Assembly (NCBI GenBank): GCA_002351725.1
Contig: DEHD01000034.1
Coordinates: 62,001-126,000 of the forward strand
Length of the DNA stretch: 64,000 nucleotides
From: Prevotella sp. UBA2809
Lineage (GTDB): Bacteria > Bacteroidota > Bacteroidia > Bacteroidales > Bacteroidaceae
Direction of reading: 5' to 3'
This document shows, one piece after another, positions 59,463 to 64,000 of this stretch (positions are counted from its first letter, which is position 1; every line of letters begins with the position of its first letter). Below the pieces are notes generated by a model. It saw only the letters and a list, made by a program, of their open reading frames with translations, had not been told where the DNA came from and searched no databases. Position numbers and translations under genes: made by a program.

Positions 59463-61853
59463 ATGACAGACCATGACAACAACAAGAGTCTGCAGGATGC
59501 AATGGATGCGCCTACGCCAATGGATGCACCAACTCCTGTGGATGAACCGACGCCTGTAGACGGACCTTTATCAATTGACGGGTCTGATAATGCCACTGTT
59601 GAAGACCAACAAATATGGACATTCAAACTGAATGGCCAACAATATTTAAACGGGCAACTCATCAGAAAGGGCGAAAAGGGGCATGCTGACATTTACTTGG
59701 TTGAATCCGAGCAAATGCCAGGAAAGAAAGTCATGCTGAAACTATATAATAAGAACATAAAGCCTAAGGATATCAATGCTATCGACAGAATAAGCCGGAT
59801 AACAACCTTGGATCAGGAAGTTATTCAACTGGTACCTATTCTGGAATATGGATGGTATAAAGATGCCGATTCTGAGCAAGATCGATTTTACGAACTGCAG
59901 GCCTATATGGAAGGTGGCTCATTAGATGGGCTACCCAACAACACCTCTGCCGAAACTCTATTTACAATCATAAAGTCTTTATGCAAAGCGCTATATCAGC
60001 TTAATTTTGCCTGTGGTATTCGTCATGGTGATTTCAAGGTGAGTAACCTTTTCTTGACTAGCAAGGATGATGGGCGTGTATTAATCGGCGATTTCGACAA
60101 TGCTGCTTGCAAAGGGGTGGGAACCAAAGATAAGGCTGCCTTTACAGATGATTACATCAAGATGGGCGAGATGCTGAAACGCTTCAATGTGATGAAGAAC
60201 AATCAGTCATTTGCCGATCTGCAGCTTATTCTGGAAACCAGCGGTTGCAGTTGGCGTGATGTGGCAGAGTGGGTTGGCGAATATGAACACCACAATGCTC
60301 ATGAAGGTATAGAGGACGTATCATATCTGCCACTTGAGGTAATATCTTGTATTGCGGAGCAAGAAGCGCTTAATTATGGATGTTTGGGGCAGAAGGACTT
60401 CTGTACATCTGTTTTTTCGGAGTTATTAGAGAATAGTGGATTTTCTCAACAGGCCGATTGGGCTCAGCATTGTCTGGTTGATCAGATTCAGAACCACAAT
60501 GGTTGTGCACCCTATTCCAAATATACTGCTGTCTGGAAATTCGTGGCAGGTCTGAAACCACAGGATCAACCACCTGTTTTCAAGATAGAAGATGTTGTGA
60601 TAGTTAATCCCGACGAATTGAAATCTAAAAAGGTAGATAAGTTCCTGATTTTGGATGCTTTGGATAATGGCCATCTGAAAGATTGGCTATCCATATTCTT
60701 CCATGAGGATCCATGGAAGAGCTTCAAAAAGAAGTATGACTATGAGCATGCTATAGAGGACTACCTTAAATTTGTAAAACAGCTTAATCCGACAGATGAG
60801 AATGTAAAGCGCCTTTCTGAAGCCCGAGGAGAAATTTCGAAAGCCTCGAGTGGTGTGAAGATTTGGCAATTGGTCATCCGCATAGCTCAGGTAGTTGGTT
60901 GTCTGCTCTTTTTTATTCCATCTTTGCTTTTCTTGTGGTGGATAATAAGTTTGGGTATGCCTTTCGATGGGCGTCCTGCCTCACATGCTTTTGGAGCCGG
61001 GCTTGTCTTTATAGGTTGTATGGTGGCGGGGCTTATTTATTACACGTTCTCCTTTGGCTACCGAAGAACAGGATGTGGGTGCTTGATTTTGGGAGCTGCT
61101 GGTGCCATAATTGCTTCTGTACTCTACTTTGTCATTATGCTCAACATCGACAAATGGCTGCCCTATTTGCCTTGGTTGTTTGTCTTCGTCATCCTGTTTG
61201 CAGGCGTCCTGATGTTCTGGCGAATCATCTTTGCCAAGAACCTGCGCGCAAGTGGTGGACTGTTTGTTACTGATCCCAAAGATAATCCTGATATATGGAC
61301 GGTACAGCCGCTCTATTATGCTTTCGACTTGAGTTCCAACGGCTATAACTTCCGTCAAGGCAATACTCTACATTCTCTGCCGAGTCAGTATCGTGCGGCT
61401 TTGAAGTTGATGTTACAACAGATGCTTATCCCTATTGTGATGGCTTGGGGCATGTGGTTGGGCTATAAGGCTATAACACCAGAGTTGGGTGGAACTAAAC
61501 TCACAACTATTGAGGACCAAAGGGCAGAACTCGCAGGTGAATGGAAAGGAACATTCGACAACAAGGAGGCTGTGATGCTGGTTGTGAACACGACCCCAGA
61601 TAGTTTACTGGTATCGATGACGGTGACATTCAAGAAACCGCTTACCCAGACTTTTACGGGCAAATTTGTTGACCTGAAAGTATTATTGGAAAATGAGACG
61701 CCCGACGACGGTGTGCTGGATGGCAGGATAGCAGGAACACTCGAGGGTGATAGCTTGGATTCGTTTGTTGGCGTATATGAGAATTACAAGAATGGTAAGA
61801 CCTATCAGATAGTTTTAAAAAAGCAAATAGCAGAAAATGATTCAGTGCAATAA
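59463..61853 (+). CDS. Membrane protein with Ser/Thr kinase-like domain
   Basis: A 796-residue protein. A Pro-rich N-terminus with a short repeat (DAPTPMDAPTPVDEPTPVDG) precedes a protein-kinase-like domain (about residues 60-290): a nucleotide loop GEKGHADIYLVE, likely Lys K93 in VMLKLYNK, catalytic loop IRHGDFKVSNL (H188, D190; HGD in place of HRD) and IGDFDNA (D210; DFD in place of DFG). The ATP and metal ligands are present, so it may be active. Next come a helical region, four or five membrane helices (about 470-675) and a C-terminal beta-rich domain (LAGEWKGTFDN...). It sits 5 bp after the zinc-ribbon gene and overlaps the AAA+ gene by 17 bp. A signalling role is inferred; no substrate is known. 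Confidence 0.78.
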   Translation: MTDHDNNKSLQDAMDAPTPMDAPTPVDEPTPVDGPLSIDGSDNATVEDQQIWTFKLNGQQYLNGQLIRKGEKGHADIYLVESEQMPGKKVMLKLYNKNIKPKDINAIDRISRITTLDQEVIQLVPILEYGWYKDADSEQDRFYELQAYMEGGSLDGLPNNTSAETLFTIIKSLCKALYQLNFACGIRHGDFKVSNLFLTSKDDGRVLIGDFDNAACKGVGTKDKAAFTDDYIKMGEMLKRFNVMKNNQSFADLQLILETSGCSWRDVAEWVGEYEHHNAHEGIEDVSYLPLEVISCIAEQEALNYGCLGQKDFCTSVFSELLENSGFSQQADWAQHCLVDQIQNHNGCAPYSKYTAVWKFVAGLKPQDQPPVFKIEDVVIVNPDELKSKKVDKFLILDALDNGHLKDWLSIFFHEDPWKSFKKKYDYEHAIEDYLKFVKQLNPTDENVKRLSEARGEISKASSGVKIWQLVIRIAQVVGCLLFFIPSLLFLWWIISLGMPFDGRPASHAFGAGLVFIGCMVAGLIYYTFSFGYRRTGCGCLILGAAGAIIASVLYFVIMLNIDKWLPYLPWLFVFVILFAGVLMFWRIIFAKNLRASGGLFVTDPKDNPDIWTVQPLYYAFDLSSNGYNFRQGNTLHSLPSQYRAALKLMLQQMLIPIVMAWGMWLGYKAITPELGGTKLTTIEDQRAELAGEWKGTFDNKEAVMLVVNTTPDSLLVSMTVTFKKPLTQTFTGKFVDLKVLLENETPDDGVLDGRIAGTLEGDSLDSFVGVYENYKNGKTYQIVLKKQIAENDSVQ

Positions 61854-64000
61854 ATGTAAGGCTGACAACCGAGACGAGGCTCTCTACTGCCGTCGTTGTG
61901 GAGAAAAGTTGCCCGATCAGGGTGAAGACCTGTTACATCAGATTATAGGTCAGGATGAGGTTGTGAATGAGATTCGCAATCGTGCCAACTTTTATTTGGC
62001 CTGTAAAGGCAACAACGACAAGCAACGTCCAGAAATGGATATGCTTTTGCTAGGTAGTAGTGGCACAGGCAAAGACTTTATTGCTCAGATTATTCAGGAC
62101 TATTTCTTTAAAAAAGGTATTGTAAATAAGCAATGGACTCGTGTTGATGCACCTGACTTCAATCAGTGGATAGAGAATAAAACCATTGATGATTTCAAGC
62201 AGATGGGTGGTGGTATCCTATTTATTAATAATGTGGATCAACTGATGACATCTGATAGCGGTATAATGCCGATTGACACTCTGTTAAGTAGAATGGAAGA
62301 GTGGGAAAACGATAGTCAGGCTGGCTGGAATACTTATCCCATCATTATCTTTGCTGGTTTGCGAGGAGTGGTAGAGGAGTATTTTAAGGAGAAACCAGCA
62401 GGATTGAACCGATTTGCTCATCCTATCCTGAAGCTAAAGGATATGAATGCAGTTACCCTTTCGGAGGTTTGTCGCCAACACTTGGCTGATAAAGGGTTCT
62501 CGTTATCGCCAGATGCTGATAAACGCTTGTTGGGCTACTTCCGTTATGTGGTAAGAAACATGGATGCTGGGTTCCGTAATGCTTTCGAGGCAAAATATAA
62601 AGGCGAGGAAATACGTCGGTTGGCCATGAGCTCAGGACATGGAAGAGTTGTTCAAGCTAGCGATATAGAAGGAAAGGTGTATGAACCTAAGACCTTTGAC
62701 CAGATACTGGAAGAACTAGATGACTTTGTAGGTATAGAGGATGTAAAGCATGCAATGCATAAAATAGTGCGTTCGGTAGAACAACAGAAAAGAGAACATC
62801 CGGATTCCCAACCTAAGGTTACCAATCAGTTCGTTTTTTTTGGAAACCCTGGAACGGGTAAGACTACCGTTGCACGACTCTTTGGCGAAATGCTTTACGA
62901 GTTAGGCGTATTGCCTGGTGGTCAATTCATAGAGGTGACGCGCGAAGATCTTGTGGGCAGATATATTGGCGAGACGGCTCCAAAAACCATGCAAGTAGTT
63001 GATAATGCCATGGGGGGCGTGTTGTTTATTGATGAAGCATATACTTTGGCAACTGGTGGTGACAACGACTTTGGCAGGGAGGCTATTAATGCCCTGCTTA
63101 AACCTGTAGAAGAACGTCGTGGTGAGTTTATATGTATTGTGGCAGGCTACACAAAGGAGATGCAGGACTTTTTAAAGGCAAACTCTGGTGTGGACAGTAG
63201 ATTTGACTATAAAATAAACTTTGCAGACTACACGCCACAACAGATGACGGACATCTTCCTTGGTATGATGAAAAAGGAAAAATATAGTCTTGATGCTGAG
63301 GCTACCCAGCGTTTGCCAAAGTTCTTTGAAACGATGTATAATAAACGTACAGCCAACTGGGGTAATGCACGTGAGGTTCGCAACACCTTTACATCTGCTG
63401 TATCCCGTCACAAAGAACGGCTTAGTGACCAGCCAGATGATATGATACTGACCACTACCGATATTGAGGGCGATAATGCTAAGCAAATGGTGGATCTCGA
63501 CAGCCTTATGACCGAGCTAGATCGAGACTTTGTGGGTATGGAAGAGGTTAAGAATTTCATTATCGACATTGGTAACAAGAAAAATTTCATTGAGCGTAGA
63601 TTGCGTCGTGGACTGAATCCAGACACGCGCATTGGTATGAATCTGGTACTGATGGGTAATCCTGGTACTGGCAAGACGGAGATTGCGCGAAGAATTGGGA
63701 AGATACTCTATGCCATGAACGTGCTTCAAACCCCAGAGATTATAGAGAGACAGCGCAAGGACATTATAGGCGAGTATCTAAATCAGGCCGATAAGAACAT
63801 GAATAAGATCTTCGATCTGGCATTGGGCGGTACGCTATTTATCGATGAGGCATATACGCTCGTCGCGCGTGATTATCATGGTGGAGTTGATACAGAGGGT
63901 CGTAAGGCTCTTGAAGTTCTTATGCAGCGCATGAACGATGACAAAGGTAAATTGTGTGTCATCATGGCTGGTTATCAGAAGGAAATGCAGGACTTCATAA
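61837..64000 (+). CDS. Zinc-ribbon protein with three CbxX/SpoVK-type AAA+ modules (partial, runs off the window)
   Basis: Open from ATG 61837 to the last base (721 codons visible, no stop). A zinc ribbon (CNKC...CRRCG, residues 4-22) is followed by three AAA+ modules. The first (about 40-230) is divergent: Walker A GSSGTGKD (73-80) and a Walker B-like ILFINNVD without the usual acidic DE pair. The second (about 295-480) is canonical CbxX/CfqX type: GNPGTGKTT (336-344) and VLFIDEAYTL (D399, E400). The third (about 560 on) has GNPGTGKTE (607-615) and LFIDEAYTL (D670, E671). Such ATPases remodel or unfold partner proteins. It overlaps the kinase-like gene by 17 bp, so the two are translationally coupled. 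The first module may be a regulatory, inactive copy. Confidence 0.88.
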   Translation, partial: MIQCNKCKADNRDEALYCRRCGEKLPDQGEDLLHQIIGQDEVVNEIRNRANFYLACKGNNDKQRPEMDMLLLGSSGTGKDFIAQIIQDYFFKKGIVNKQWTRVDAPDFNQWIENKTIDDFKQMGGGILFINNVDQLMTSDSGIMPIDTLLSRMEEWENDSQAGWNTYPIIIFAGLRGVVEEYFKEKPAGLNRFAHPILKLKDMNAVTLSEVCRQHLADKGFSLSPDADKRLLGYFRYVVRNMDAGFRNAFEAKYKGEEIRRLAMSSGHGRVVQASDIEGKVYEPKTFDQILEELDDFVGIEDVKHAMHKIVRSVEQQKREHPDSQPKVTNQFVFFGNPGTGKTTVARLFGEMLYELGVLPGGQFIEVTREDLVGRYIGETAPKTMQVVDNAMGGVLFIDEAYTLATGGDNDFGREAINALLKPVEERRGEFICIVAGYTKEMQDFLKANSGVDSRFDYKINFADYTPQQMTDIFLGMMKKEKYSLDAEATQRLPKFFETMYNKRTANWGNAREVRNTFTSAVSRHKERLSDQPDDMILTTTDIEGDNAKQMVDLDSLMTELDRDFVGMEEVKNFIIDIGNKKNFIERRLRRGLNPDTRIGMNLVLMGNPGTGKTEIARRIGKILYAMNVLQTPEIIERQRKDIIGEYLNQADKNMNKIFDLALGGTLFIDEAYTLVARDYHGGVDTEGRKALEVLMQRMNDDKGKLCVIMAGYQKEMQDFI

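Noticed and set aside
56868..64000. Calling the caspase/kinase/AAA+ cluster a phage-defence island
   Set aside because: The caspase is exported, there is no nuclease, reverse transcriptase or toxin, and no mobile element flanks it in the window.
1..64000. CRISPR arrays, insertion sequences, integrases, rRNA, replication origin
   Set aside because: No spaced repeat array, transposase or recombinase frame, rRNA segment or origin-like cluster was seen on either strand.

Overview
The window comes from a Bacteroidetes chromosome, most likely a rumen or gut Prevotella (Xylanibacter/Segatella group). The signs are SusC/SusD pairs, a giant hybrid two-component regulator, TAnnTTTG -7 promoter boxes, weak Shine-Dalgarno sites, and a gene order matching the xylan utilisation system (xusABCDE-xyn10C) and the xyn10D-fae1A / xyl3A cluster described for Prevotella bryantii and P. 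ruminicola. No transposase, phage gene, rRNA or CRISPR array was seen.

Positions 1-43150 are one large glucuronoarabinoxylan locus. It holds a GH5 enzyme, a CE6-CE1 double esterase, a GH10-CE1 xylanase/feruloyl esterase, GH95, a GH3 beta-xylosidase, a minus-strand pair (hybrid regulator plus PotD-like binding protein), GH115 alpha-glucuronidase, the surface complex xusA-xusE with lipoprotein xylanase xyn10C, and a downstream operon of tandem GH43, GH31, CE1, CE15 and another esterase. Surface Xyn10C would cut xylan, the Xus proteins would bind and import oligosaccharides, and the secreted periplasmic enzymes would strip acetyl, feruloyl, glucuronoyl-ester, glucuronosyl, arabinosyl and other decorations before GH3 releases xylose. 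Five promoters in this locus carry a pair of 10-bp elements (consensus WTGWWACAAA) 21 bp apart, the second starting exactly 38 bp before the -7 box. This is a strong candidate operator for the hybrid regulator.

Positions 43163-49990 (minus) are a short starch/alpha-glucan operon: GH77, GH97 and type I pullulanase. Positions 50112-56688 are mostly housekeeping: RNase R, a divergent epimerase-PAP2 pair, greA behind a leader terminator, a HIT protein, mannose-1-phosphate guanylyltransferase and tRNA-Leu(CAA).

Positions 56797-64000 are a less familiar plus-strand cluster: a secreted caspase-like protease with Sel1 repeats, a small secreted protein, a zinc-ribbon protein, a membrane-bound kinase-like protein, and a zinc-ribbon protein with three AAA+ modules that runs off the window. 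The last three genes are tightly coupled and look like one signalling or quality-control system whose function I cannot name. No stretch longer than 300 bases lacks a gene; the longest gap (6619-6905) holds two promoters and a terminator.
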